Source: Croceivirga radicis
GTDB lineage: Bacteria > Bacteroidota > Bacteroidia > Flavobacteriales > Flavobacteriaceae
DNA: 64,000 nucleotides
NCBI RefSeq assembly: GCF_002072105.2
Contig: NZ_MTBC01000011.1
Location: forward strand, 81,589-145,588
Direction of reading: 5' to 3'
In this document: in pieces, positions 37,136-45,536 of the stretch
Layout: every line of letters starts with the position of its first letter
How positions within the stretch are numbered: the first letter of the stretch is position 1
Translations under genes and position numbers: made by a program
Notes under the pieces: model-generated
Told to the model about the DNA's origin: nothing
Seen by the model: the letters and a program-made list of their open reading frames with translations, nothing else
Databases searched by the model: none

Positions 37136-39550
37136 ATGAAAAATCTACTATTGTTTCTCTTTCTGTGCTCCTTTGCTTTAAGCACAGCTCAAGAGAATTT
37201 AAACTACCAAAAACCTTCTAATGAAATTCTAGATTTGGTAGATGCTCCCCTTGCCCCATCGGTACAAATTACTGATGATGGCAAAAACATGCTTTTACTC
37301 TATAGAAACCAATACAAAAGTATTGCAGAATTATCTGAACAAGAATTAAGACTTGCAGGCCTAAGAATTAACCCAAAAACCAATATTGGTAGTAGGACTA
37401 ATTATTACAACAATGTAGAACTTAAAAGTATTGATAAAGGTAGCACCACAACCGTTAAGGGCATACCTAGTAATGCTAGGCTGGCCAATTTTAGCTGGTC
37501 TCCAGACCAAACCAAAATTGCTATGACCAATACTACAGAAAATGGCGTTGCCATTTGGGTGTTAGATGTTGCAACGGCCACAATGAAACAACTTACAGCG
37601 GCAAACGTAAATGCCAATATGAGAGATGTAATAAATTGGTTTAAGGATGGCGATGCCATTTTGGTTAAAATGCTACCTGAAGACCGCAAACCGTTAATAA
37701 ACGCGGCGGATGCAGTACCAACTGGCCCAACCATTTCTTCTAACGACGGAAAAAAAGCACAAAATAGGACCTATCAGGATTTATTGAAAAACCCTAATGA
37801 CGAGTTCAATTTTGAGCAACTGGCAAGAGCCTCTCTTTTTAAGGTTACTATGGACGGTACAAAAACGGAATGGTTACCGGCAGACCTTTACAGTTCTATT
37901 AGCTTTTCGCCAAATGGTGAATATGTAATGGTTGTCTCCATAAACAAACCATTCTCCTATTTGGTTACCTATAGCAGATTCCCCTCTAAAACAACCATTT
38001 ATAATAAAGACGGCAAGTTGGTAAATACCGTTTTAGAGGTGCCATTAATTGAAGATTTACCACAAGGTTTTATGGCAACAAGAACTGGAATGCGTAATCT
38101 TTCATGGCGAAGCGATAAACCGGCTAGTCTTATTTATGCAAAAGCACTAGACGGTGGCGACCCCGCCAATGAAGTTGATTATAGGGATGAGGTATTTCAA
38201 GTTGAAGCACCATTTAACACTGAAGGAAAAAGTATCTTAAAAACAATAAATAGGTTTCGCTACATATTATGGGGCAATGACAACATGGCTATTGCATATG
38301 ACTATTGGTGGAACACCAGAAATACTAAGACTTATCTTTTTAACCCATCTAACAACAACCAAGAGGCAATTATTTTGGCAGATAGAAACTATCAAGATGT
38401 ATATAGCGACCCCGGAAGCTTTGCCACTAAAAAATCAGAGTATGGCACTTACACTTTGGCATTATCAGGGCAAAACGGCTTTTTGTTAGGCGATGGGTAC
38501 ACCAAGGAAGGACAGTTTCCCTTTGTAGATAAAATAAACCTAGAAACCCAAAAGAAAACACGCATTTATACTTCTAAAATAACAGGCAAAAAAGAACGCT
38601 TGCTAGATTACAATGTAGAAAAAGACGAACTATTGGTAAGGATAGAATCGCCCCAAGAGTACCCTAATTACTATTTTAAAAAGTTACAAAAACGAAAGAA
38701 AGCTACCCAGCTTACAGATTTTGAAAACCCCTATAAAAGTTTACAAAATGTACATAAAGAGGTTATTACCTACAAACGGGAAGACGGACTTCAACTTAGT
38801 GGTACATTATATTTACCCGTAGGGTATGATAAAACCTCCAAAGAAAAAATGCCCATGATTTTATGGGCCTATCCAAGGGAGTTTAAAGATAAAAACAGCG
38901 CCTCTCAAAACACCCAAAACCCCAATGAGTTCACCTATCCTTACTGGGGATCTCCTATTTACTGGGTTACAAAAGGATATGTGGTATTAGACGATGCGGC
39001 TTTCCCTATAATTGGTGAAGCAGACGAACAACCCAACGATACGTTTAGGAGCCAATTGGTAGCAAATGCCAAGGCAGCCATAGATGCCGTAGATGCCTTA
39101 GGGTATATAGACCGAGACAGAGTTGCGGTTGGTGGTCATAGTTATGGCGCTTTTATGGTAGCCAATTTATTATCACATTCCAACCTTTTTGCCGCGGGTA
39201 TTGCGCGTAGCGGCGCTTACAATAGAACATTAACTCCATTTGGATTTCAAAGTGAGGAAAGAAATTATTGGGAAGCCCCAGAGGTATACTATACCATGTC
39301 TCCGTTTATGCATGCAGAAAAAATGAAAACCCCGCTATTGCTGGTACATGGCAAGGCAGATAATAATTCTGGTACATACCCGATGCAAAGTGAAAGATAT
39401 TTTAACGCACTTAAAGGGCTTGGTGCCACGGTACGCTTGGTAATGTTCCCCAAAGAAAGTCATGGTTACAGGGCAAAAGAGAGTATTCTACATTTGCTTT
39501 GGGAACAAGACCAATGGTTAGATAAATACGTAAAAAATAAAAAGGATTAG
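37136..39550 (+). CDS. Secreted S9-family prolyl oligopeptidase-like peptidase
   Basis: The protein has 804 residues. A signal peptide (about 1-19, ending STAQ) precedes a beta-propeller (about 40-560) and an alpha/beta hydrolase domain (about 580-804). The catalytic triad is S669 (GGHSYGAFM), D742 (GKADNNSG) and H776 (ESHGYRAKE). The sequence around the propeller is like glutamyl-specific S9 peptidases, but the specificity is inferred. It probably degrades peptides in the periplasm. Its stop codon lies inside a hairpin shared with the convergent kinase gene. Confidence 0.92.
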   Translation: MKNLLLFLFLCSFALSTAQENLNYQKPSNEILDLVDAPLAPSVQITDDGKNMLLLYRNQYKSIAELSEQELRLAGLRINPKTNIGSRTNYYNNVELKSIDKGSTTTVKGIPSNARLANFSWSPDQTKIAMTNTTENGVAIWVLDVATATMKQLTAANVNANMRDVINWFKDGDAILVKMLPEDRKPLINAADAVPTGPTISSNDGKKAQNRTYQDLLKNPNDEFNFEQLARASLFKVTMDGTKTEWLPADLYSSISFSPNGEYVMVVSINKPFSYLVTYSRFPSKTTIYNKDGKLVNTVLEVPLIEDLPQGFMATRTGMRNLSWRSDKPASLIYAKALDGGDPANEVDYRDEVFQVEAPFNTEGKSILKTINRFRYILWGNDNMAIAYDYWWNTRNTKTYLFNPSNNNQEAIILADRNYQDVYSDPGSFATKKSEYGTYTLALSGQNGFLLGDGYTKEGQFPFVDKINLETQKKTRIYTSKITGKKERLLDYNVEKDELLVRIESPQEYPNYYFKKLQKRKKATQLTDFENPYKSLQNVHKEVITYKREDGLQLSGTLYLPVGYDKTSKEKMPMILWAYPREFKDKNSASQNTQNPNEFTYPYWGSPIYWVTKGYVVLDDAAFPIIGEADEQPNDTFRSQLVANAKAAIDAVDALGYIDRDRVAVGGHSYGAFMVANLLSHSNLFAAGIARSGAYNRTLTPFGFQSEERNYWEAPEVYYTMSPFMHAEKMKTPLLLVHGKADNNSGTYPMQSERYFNALKGLGATVRLVMFPKESHGYRAKESILHLLWEQDQWLDKYVKNKKD

Positions 39551-39567
39551 TCCGAAAGGACTAATCC
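39532..39567 (-). terminator. Terminator sharing both stop codons of convergent genes
   Basis: A perfect 10-bp inverted repeat (GGATTAGTCC at 39544-39553, GGACTAATCC at 39558-39567) encloses a GAAA tetraloop. The S9 peptidase stop (TAG, 39548-39550) lies in one arm and the kinase stop (39561-39563) in the other; both genes end GGATTAG. An A run before it gives T's on the minus strand. Confidence 0.85.
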
Positions 39568-40871
39568 AAATATTGTCTAAAGTTATTTACCTGAACTTTA
39601 GCTTTTAGATCGTGCAACAGATTATACAATCCAAAGAAGGTTCTATTCATGTATAGAAAATGTTTAGAACCTCTGTTGCCGTTCATTTTGCGTATTTGTG
39701 GGTCTTTGGAATATCGTTCACTTAAATCCGCAATTTGACTCCAAAACACTTCGGATCCAAAATCAAAAGTTTCCTTGTTAAAAGGAGCGGTAAAGATGGT
39801 CAACATTTCTTTAAATAACGCTGTAAAAAACTTTAACTCTTCCGCGGAATCCATTTGCGTTAAAATTTCCAGCTCGTACAATTTCGCCTTAAAAAACTCA
39901 TCATTAGAAATATTCTGCTCCGCGGCCAACTCAAAGTAAGGATTATAAAAGTCGTCTGGTATAACCTTAATACAGCCAAAATCTATTGCTATTAACTGAT
40001 TATCCGCACTTACCAAAAAATTTCCCGGATGTGGATCTGCATGTACTTTTTTAAGGCCGTGAATTTGAAACATGTAAAAATCCCATAAAGCCTGCCCAAG
40101 TTTATTACCCTCCTCTTGGCTAAAACTAGTTTTGGCAAATTCGCTCAAATGGGTTCCTTGCATCCAATCCATCGTAATAATCTTCTCACTAGATAGGTCT
40201 GGGTAATAGTTGGGAAACAACAAGTTTGGAATGTCTTTGCAAGCCAAGGTAATTTCTTGACTTTGTTTTAATTCCAGATTGTAATTGGTCTCTTCAATTA
40301 ACTTATTCTCTACCTCTTTAAAATATTTATCTGAATCTTTACCCTGCAAATTAAACATGCGTATGGCAATGGGTTTTACCAAAGCCAAATCACTACTTAT
40401 ACTATCTGCAACTCCTGGATATTGAATTTTAACCGCTAAAGACTTACCATCTTTTGTAGCTTTATGTACTTGCCCTATGCTTGCGGCATTAATAGAATCT
40501 TTTTCAAAAGTATCGAACACCTCTTCAGGATACTTGTTCAAATATTTTTTAAACGTTTTTCTAACCAGTGGTGCAGAAAGTGGTGGCACGGAAAACTGGG
40601 ATAAGGAAAATTTTTCTACGTAAGCATTTGGCAAAAGATTTTTTTCCATGCTTAACATTTGGGCCACCTTTAATGCGCTTCCCTTTAAATCTTTTAACCC
40701 ATCATAAATATCCGTGGCATTGTCTTGGTCCAAGGTGTCTTTGGCATTCTCTGGATTTACTATTTTATTGCCATAGTATTTAACATAGTTACCACCAATT
40801 TTCACCCCAGTTTTTACCAATTTACTGGCTCTCTCTAGTTTTCCGGTTGGTATTTTATCTAACGTCTTCAT
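39561..40871 (-). CDS. ABC1/AarF/UbiB-family atypical kinase
   Basis: The protein has 436 residues. Kinase-like motifs are LAVKIQYPGVADSI, VHADPHPGNFLV (catalytic loop) and IAIDFGCIKV (metal-binding Asp), with the KxGQ-type N-terminal segment GLKDLKGSALKVAQML. Family members support quinone synthesis or lipid homeostasis and have ATPase activity. No quinone gene is near. It follows a TetR regulator by 6 bases, a constant pairing that suggests a regulated unit. Confidence 0.92.
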   Translation of the reverse strand: MKTLDKIPTGKLERASKLVKTGVKIGGNYVKYYGNKIVNPENAKDTLDQDNATDIYDGLKDLKGSALKVAQMLSMEKNLLPNAYVEKFSLSQFSVPPLSAPLVRKTFKKYLNKYPEEVFDTFEKDSINAASIGQVHKATKDGKSLAVKIQYPGVADSISSDLALVKPIAIRMFNLQGKDSDKYFKEVENKLIEETNYNLELKQSQEITLACKDIPNLLFPNYYPDLSSEKIITMDWMQGTHLSEFAKTSFSQEEGNKLGQALWDFYMFQIHGLKKVHADPHPGNFLVSADNQLIAIDFGCIKVIPDDFYNPYFELAAEQNISNDEFFKAKLYELEILTQMDSAEELKFFTALFKEMLTIFTAPFNKETFDFGSEVFWSQIADLSERYSKDPQIRKMNGNRGSKHFLYMNRTFFGLYNLLHDLKAKVQVNNFRQYLD

Positions 40872-40877
40872 AAATCA

Positions 40878-41537
40878 TCATGCAAAATTTTCCTTGTACA
40901 AAAATTTTCCAAAATCCAATAAACTATCTAACGGAGTGCTATCAAACACATCAAAAATGGTATTTACGGATTTCTCTATGGCCACATCGGTTTTTTCAAA
41001 ACCTTTGGAGGAATCTTTCATCCAAAATTTTAGAAGAAATAAAAATTGTACCCAAGCCCCTTCTGAAAATACCTGCGGACTCTTTTTAGAAACTTTAATT
41101 TTCTTCCCTTCGTTAGCGTCATTAATCAAATCCTTTGCAAAAGACTTTACGTGAGTGCGCAGTCCCTTCAACTCTTCTAATTTTTCTGGCATTTTTTTAG
41201 AATTACCCAATGCAAAAAGCACATAACTTCTATTTAAAGTTAAAACTTCAAAAAATGTATAGAAGAACGTTAACATCTTGTCCCTATTACTAAAGCCAGA
41301 ATATTCTTTATTGGCTGTTAATAGTTGTATGGTGTTTTCAAAAAACTTGTCCCAAATTCTTTTCTGCAAGGCTTCAAAAGAACCAAAAAACTCATAGAAC
41401 TGTTCCTCCTTTACTTTATACAATTTGCAAAACTTATAGATAGACATAGGATATGCTTCTTGCTCTAAAACATGATCCATGTACAACGTAATCAACTTGT
41501 CTTCTGTAATTTTTGCTGTTGTTGTCTTTGTAGCCAT
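40878..41537 (-). CDS. TetR-family transcriptional regulator
   Basis: The protein has 219 residues. The N-terminal helix-turn-helix (about 8-60) includes ITEDKLITLYMDHVLE and SIYKFCKLYKVKEEQFYEFFGSFEAL. The C-terminal helical domain would bind a ligand, not known. It is the first gene of a two-gene unit with the ABC1 kinase. Three palindromic sites lie 35-103 bases upstream, one overlapping the likely promoter, so self-repression is probable. Confidence 0.87.
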   Translation of the reverse strand: MATKTTTAKITEDKLITLYMDHVLEQEAYPMSIYKFCKLYKVKEEQFYEFFGSFEALQKRIWDKFFENTIQLLTANKEYSGFSNRDKMLTFFYTFFEVLTLNRSYVLFALGNSKKMPEKLEELKGLRTHVKSFAKDLINDANEGKKIKVSKKSPQVFSEGAWVQFLFLLKFWMKDSSKGFEKTDVAIEKSVNTIFDVFDSTPLDSLLDFGKFLYKENFA

Positions 41538-41571
41538 AATAAAATGTTTAAAATAAAATTACATATTATTA

Positions 41572-41586
41572 AACAGCAATGCTGTT
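41572..41586 (-). promoter_or_regulatory. Palindrome in the tetR promoter, candidate operator
   Basis: AACAGCA-n-TGCTGTT is a perfect 7+1+7 palindrome, 35 bases upstream of the tetR ATG. A -7 box (TAATTTTA on the minus strand, 41554-41561) lies just downstream, so the palindrome covers the spacer and -33 zone, as a repressor site would. Confidence 0.5.
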
Positions 41587-41608
41587 AAATAGTACCTAAA
41601 TAAAAAAA

Positions 41609-41640
41609 GAAAGTGCACTTTCTAGCAAAAGTGCACTCTC
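41609..41640 (-). promoter_or_regulatory. Two GTGCAC-centred palindromes, candidate operators
   Basis: GAAAGTGCACTTTC (41609-41622) is a perfect 14-bp palindrome. AAAAGTGCACTCTC (41627-41640) is a second, less perfect copy. Their centres are 18 bases apart. The sites lie 72-103 bases upstream of tetR. Confidence 0.5.
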
Positions 41641-41781
41641 ACAACCTAACCAATAAATAAACAACTCTTGTTGTAGAAATAACTTTTCATAGCAATTTTT
41701 TTACCACAACACCACAAATATAATAATGTTTAACTATTTAACTAATTTATTAAACATTAAAATTTGTTAAAATTAAATAAA

Positions 41782-41797
41782 TGTCAGTTTGTCAGTT
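41782..41797 (+). promoter_or_regulatory. Tandem TGTCAGTT repeat upstream of htpG
   Basis: Two adjoining copies of TGTCAGTT lie about 88 bases before the htpG ATG. No CIRCE-type repeat is seen here. This is a candidate control element for a heat-inducible gene. Confidence 0.4.
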
Positions 41798-41884
41798 TTA
41801 TAGGTCTGGTATTTTTTTTGCCATAAAGGCAAGTAAAATCTATTATTTAATCGCTTTTAAGCACTCTTTATAAACAAAATAAAT

Positions 41885-43774
41885 ATGGCAACAGGTAAGA
41901 TTAACGTTTCTGTAGAAAACATTTTTCCACTGATAAAGAAATTTCTTTATAGTGACCATGAAATTTTCTTGAGAGAGTTGGTATCTAATGCTACAGATGC
42001 TACTTTAAAATTAAAACACCTTACATCAATTGGAGAGGCCCAAGTAGAATACGGCAATCCTATCATAGAAATTAAGGTAGATAAAGACAACAAAAAAATA
42101 CATATTATTGACCAAGGTATTGGTATGACCGAGGCAGAGGTAAAAAAGTACATCAATGAAGTTGCTTTCTCTGGCGCTGAAGAATTTTTAGATAAGTACA
42201 AAGATTCTGGTAAAGACACTGGTATTATTGGTCATTTTGGACTAGGTTTCTACTCTGCATTTATGGTTGCGGAAAAAGTAGAAATTGTTACCAAGAGTTT
42301 TAAAGATGAGCCTGCGGTACGCTGGGTTTGTGACGGGTCTCCAGAATTTGAACTTTCTGAAGCAGACAAAACTGAAAGAGGTACCGAAATTATTTTGCAT
42401 GTAGCAGAAGATTCTACAGAATTTTTAGAAGAGGCCCGCATAAGAACCTTATTGACCAAGTACAATAAGTTTATGCCAATACCAATTAAGTTTGGAACAC
42501 GTACCGAAACCTTACCAAAACCAGAGGGTGCAAAAGAAGATGATCCTGCTCCTACAAAAGAAGTAGATGATATTATTAATAACCCTAATCCGGCATGGAC
42601 TAAAAAACCTACCGATTTAGAGGCAGAAGATTATAAAAGTTTTTACAGGGAATTATATCCAATGCAGTTCGAAGAACCATTGTTTCATATTCACCTAAAC
42701 GTTGATTATCCATTTAATCTTACAGGTATCCTTTATTTTCCAAAGCTTACCAATGATTTAAACATTCAAAAAGATAAGATACAACTGTACCAAAATCAGG
42801 TATTTGTAACGGATAATGTAGAAGGTATTGTACCTGAATTTTTAACCATGCTACGTGGGGTAATAGACTCACCAGACATTCCTTTGAATGTTTCTCGCTC
42901 TTATTTACAAGCAGATGGTGCGGTTAAAAAGATTTCATCTTACATAACCAAGAAAGTTGCAGATAAGTTAAGCTCATTGTTTAAAAACAACCGTGAAGAC
43001 TTTGAAAGTAAATGGAATGATATTAAAGTAGTGATTGAATACGGTATGCTTTCTGAAGATAAATTCTTTGATAAAGCTGATAAATTTGCACTTTACCCTA
43101 CCGTTGATGGCAAATATTACACATTTGAGGAACTAATAGAAAAGGTAAAGGACAATCAAACAGATAAAGACAATAAAACTGTTTTATTGTATGCTAGTAA
43201 CACCGAAGAACAACATAGCTATACCGAAGCCGCCAAAGCAAAAGGATACGAGGTATTATTGTTAGACTCCCCAATAGTTGCACATCTACTACAGAAATTA
43301 GAAACATCTAAAGAAAATATCTCTTTTGCTCGTGTAGATGCAGACCATGTAGATAATTTAATTAAAAAAGAAGAGGAAACTATTTCTAAATTATCTGATG
43401 ATGAAAAAGAAGCATTAAAGGGCGAATTAGAAAAGGTGTTAGGCGAAAAAAGCAGCTATACTGTTCAATTAGAAGCTATGGATAGTAACGCACAACCTTT
43501 TATGATTACAGAGCCCGAGTTTATGCGTCGTATGAAAGATATGCAGAAAACAGGAGGTGGCGGCATGTTTGGTATGGGTAATATGCCAGATATGTTTAAC
43601 CTCATCGTAAACACCAATCACGAATTGGTTGGTGAAATTCTAAATACCAAAACGGCCAAGAAAAAAGAACGATTGATAAATCAGTCTTTGGATTTGGCGC
43701 GTTTATCTAAAGGTTTATTGAAAGGTGAGGAACTGACAAAATTCATTTCTAGAAGCTATGAAATGATAAAGTAG
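41885..43774 (+). CDS. htpG: Molecular chaperone HtpG (Hsp90)
   Basis: The protein has 629 residues. The N-terminal GHKL ATPase has FLRELVSNATDAT, DQGIGMT and GHFGLGFYS. The middle domain contains the catalytic-loop region (NVSRSYLQ), and the C-terminal dimer domain follows. A GGGGMFGMGN loop near 570 is a local feature. The protein helps fold client proteins in the cytoplasm. A perfect terminator follows at 43817. Confidence 0.97.
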   Translation: MATGKINVSVENIFPLIKKFLYSDHEIFLRELVSNATDATLKLKHLTSIGEAQVEYGNPIIEIKVDKDNKKIHIIDQGIGMTEAEVKKYINEVAFSGAEEFLDKYKDSGKDTGIIGHFGLGFYSAFMVAEKVEIVTKSFKDEPAVRWVCDGSPEFELSEADKTERGTEIILHVAEDSTEFLEEARIRTLLTKYNKFMPIPIKFGTRTETLPKPEGAKEDDPAPTKEVDDIINNPNPAWTKKPTDLEAEDYKSFYRELYPMQFEEPLFHIHLNVDYPFNLTGILYFPKLTNDLNIQKDKIQLYQNQVFVTDNVEGIVPEFLTMLRGVIDSPDIPLNVSRSYLQADGAVKKISSYITKKVADKLSSLFKNNREDFESKWNDIKVVIEYGMLSEDKFFDKADKFALYPTVDGKYYTFEELIEKVKDNQTDKDNKTVLLYASNTEEQHSYTEAAKAKGYEVLLLDSPIVAHLLQKLETSKENISFARVDADHVDNLIKKEEETISKLSDDEKEALKGELEKVLGEKSSYTVQLEAMDSNAQPFMITEPEFMRRMKDMQKTGGGGMFGMGNMPDMFNLIVNTNHELVGEILNTKTAKKKERLINQSLDLARLSKGLLKGEELTKFISRSYEMIK

Positions 43775-43816
43775 TGTAACACTACTTCCTGCCGAGACAG
43801 GAATCCATATATGTAG

Positions 43817-43851
43817 AAAACCGTTTTGAATTGGTTCAAAACGGTTTTTTT
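43817..43851 (+). terminator. Terminator of htpG
   Basis: AAAACCGTTTTGAA and TTCAAAACGGTTTT form a 14-bp perfect stem around TTGG, followed by further T's. It lies 43 bases beyond the htpG stop. Confidence 0.93.
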
Positions 43852-43879
43852 ATTTTCTATCTTTAGCAAAAACACAATT

Positions 43880-44236
43880 ATGTTTTCAACCCCTTGGCAT
43901 ATTTATCTAATGGCGGCCATGTATATTTTTGGAGGTATTATGCATTTTATAAAACCAAAAGCCTACTTACGTATTATGCCAAGATACCTACCTGCCCATA
44001 AAGCGTTGGTGTTCTGGAGTGGTGTGGCAGAAGTTGTACTAGGTTTAATGCTGTGTTTTTCGTTTACCAAAGAGTTGGCCGTTTATGGTATCATAGCCAT
44101 GCTAGCAGTTTTTCTTTTGGTTCATTTTTACATGCTTTCTGGCAAAAAACAAGCTGCCGGCATACCAAAATGGTTGTTAATTTTAAGATTGCCTTTGCAA
44201 TTTGGCCTTATGTATTGGGCCTATTATTACCTTTAA
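43880..44236 (+). CDS. DoxX-like small membrane protein
   Basis: The protein has 118 residues from the ATG at 43880; a longer frame from 43826 would run through the htpG terminator and is rejected. It has about four membrane helices with YIFGGIMHFIKPKAYLRIMP and a central FWSGVAEVVLGLML, the DoxX/DUF417-like pattern. The function is unknown. It ends 3 bases before the MOSC gene. Confidence 0.83.
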   Translation: MFSTPWHIYLMAAMYIFGGIMHFIKPKAYLRIMPRYLPAHKALVFWSGVAEVVLGLMLCFSFTKELAVYGIIAMLAVFLLVHFYMLSGKKQAAGIPKWLLILRLPLQFGLMYWAYYYL

Positions 44237-44239
44237 AGC

Positions 44240-44878
44240 ATGGAGATTGTTAGCACAAATTTAGGAGAAGCCAAAACTGTTGAGTGGAACGGTAAGAGTA
44301 TACAAACAGGCATCTATAAATATCCCACACATGAGCCACTTTTATTAGAAAATACAGATGTTGCCAATGATGCCGTCATAGACCGTAAACACCATGGAGG
44401 CTTACATAAGGCTTGTTATGTATTTTCTACGGAACATTATCCTTTTTGGAAAGAAAAATACCCCAACCTAGATTGGCAATGGGGTATGTTTGGAGAAAAT
44501 TTAACAGTGACCCAATTAGACGAAACCAAAACTTACATTGGTAACATCTATAATGTAGGCCAAGCCGTTGTACAAATATCCGAGCCCAGACAGCCATGTT
44601 TTAAACTAGGTATACGATTTAAGGACCAAAACATCATCAAAGAATTTTTATCCCATTCTGGTTCTGGCACGTATTTAAGAATTATAAAAAAAGGAATTGT
44701 AAAAGTGGGCGATGTTTTTGAACTTAAAGAAGAAGCTAACATCCCTTTAACCATTTATGATTATTACAGGTTGGCAACCAACCAAACCAAGAGCAAAACC
44801 ATAATGGAACTGGCAAGCTTAAGTAAAGGATTAAGAGCAGACAAACAATTGTTCTACAAGAATAAATTGACAAAATAA
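44240..44878 (+). CDS. MOSC-domain protein
   Basis: The protein has 212 residues of the YiiM type. The family's Cys is in SEPRQPCFKLGIRF. Other features are HHGGLHKACYVFS and WGMFGENLTV. MOSC domains bind molybdenum cofactor and some reduce N-hydroxylated compounds. The enzyme's partner is not nearby. It is co-transcribed with the DoxX-like gene and ends at a shared terminator. Confidence 0.9.
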   Translation: MEIVSTNLGEAKTVEWNGKSIQTGIYKYPTHEPLLLENTDVANDAVIDRKHHGGLHKACYVFSTEHYPFWKEKYPNLDWQWGMFGENLTVTQLDETKTYIGNIYNVGQAVVQISEPRQPCFKLGIRFKDQNIIKEFLSHSGSGTYLRIIKKGIVKVGDVFELKEEANIPLTIYDYYRLATNQTKSKTIMELASLSKGLRADKQLFYKNKLTK

Positions 44879-44903
44879 AACCCCGGTACTGCTACCGGGG
44901 TTT
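44878..44903. terminator. Bidirectional terminator between MOSC and the secreted-protein gene
   Basis: AACCCCGGTA and TACCGGGGTT (10 bp) enclose CTGC, with TTT after it on the plus strand and TTTTATTTT on the minus strand. It serves both convergent transcripts. Confidence 0.85.
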
Positions 44904-44957
44904 CCACAAACTGAATAAATTAACTAAAAACTAAACTGCTTTGTACAGAACTGTAGC

Positions 44958-45329
44958 TTATTTTATTTCTACAGTTTCCTTGAAAGATTTTTTGTTTTCC
45001 GTTACAACTACGGTGTAATCGTTTTCAAAAGCGTTCTCAAAGTTGAATGCCTTTTCAATAACCAATTTACCTTCCAAAATTTCTTTATATACTACTCTAC
45101 CTTCGTTATCGTAGATTCTTATCGTTACATCTTTCTGCTCTAAGTTTAAAAGGCTTACCAATAATTTGTCTCCTTTTTTCTTAAATATAGGGTCTAGCTC
45201 TACAGCCATGATGTTCTTTTCTACCTCGTTAACTTTTTTGCCAAAAGTCTTTTCAGGTCCGTTAGCCATTGTTGCCACTGTTACAAATAATAAGGCTACT
45301 GCTACTGCGTTTTTCAAAATTGCTTTCAT
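44958..45329 (-). CDS. Small secreted protein resembling a stand-alone C-terminal sorting-type domain
   Basis: The protein has 123 residues from the ATG complementary to 45327-45329; an upstream start at 45371 is rejected because a signal peptide (MKAILKNAVAVALLFVTVATMA) begins at the inner Met. The mature part, with VTIRIYDNEGRVVYKE and later DYTVVVTENKKSFKETVEIK, has the strand pattern of DUF3244/Por-secretion sorting domains. It is nearly the whole mature protein, with no cargo domain in front. The function is unknown. Confidence 0.72.
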   Translation of the reverse strand: MKAILKNAVAVALLFVTVATMANGPEKTFGKKVNEVEKNIMAVELDPIFKKKGDKLLVSLLNLEQKDVTIRIYDNEGRVVYKEILEGKLVIEKAFNFENAFENDYTVVVTENKKSFKETVEIK

Positions 45330-45485
45330 AACTACTTCGTTTTTATGATTAGTAAAAAACTTACACTGCAAACATACGTCGGCTTACCCATGCCACTCTA
45401 CTACAGAATTTTCCAATATCTATACTATTTTACCCTACAAACAATGTTAATTTAATGTAAACGGTAATTTTCCATAGTTTTGTGT

Positions 45486-45493
45486 TAAATTTG
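45486..45493 (+). promoter_or_regulatory. -7 promoter box upstream of the AraC gene
   Basis: TAAATTTG matches TAnnTTTG exactly, 43 bases before the ATG at 45537. No strong -33 box is seen at the usual distance. Confidence 0.5.
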
Positions 45494-45536
45494 TACAGTA
45501 TTAGTAAAACAGGCGTTTAAATTGAAGATAGATAGG

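Larger units (their letters stand above)
41538..41884. other. Divergent regulatory region between tetR and htpG
   Basis: This 347-base stretch has no coding frame. It carries a palindrome at 41572-41586, a pair of related palindromes at 41609-41640, a short hairpin (ACAAC/GTTGT) near 41659-41672, and a tandem TGTCAGTT repeat at 41782-41797 before htpG. The rest is AT-rich. Confidence 0.75.

Noticed and set aside
41659..41672. Short hairpin ACAAC/GTTGT between tetR and htpG
   Set aside because: A 5-bp stem in AT-rich DNA is not enough to call a site.
43826..43879. N-terminal extension of the DoxX-like gene
   Set aside because: It runs through the htpG terminator hairpin.
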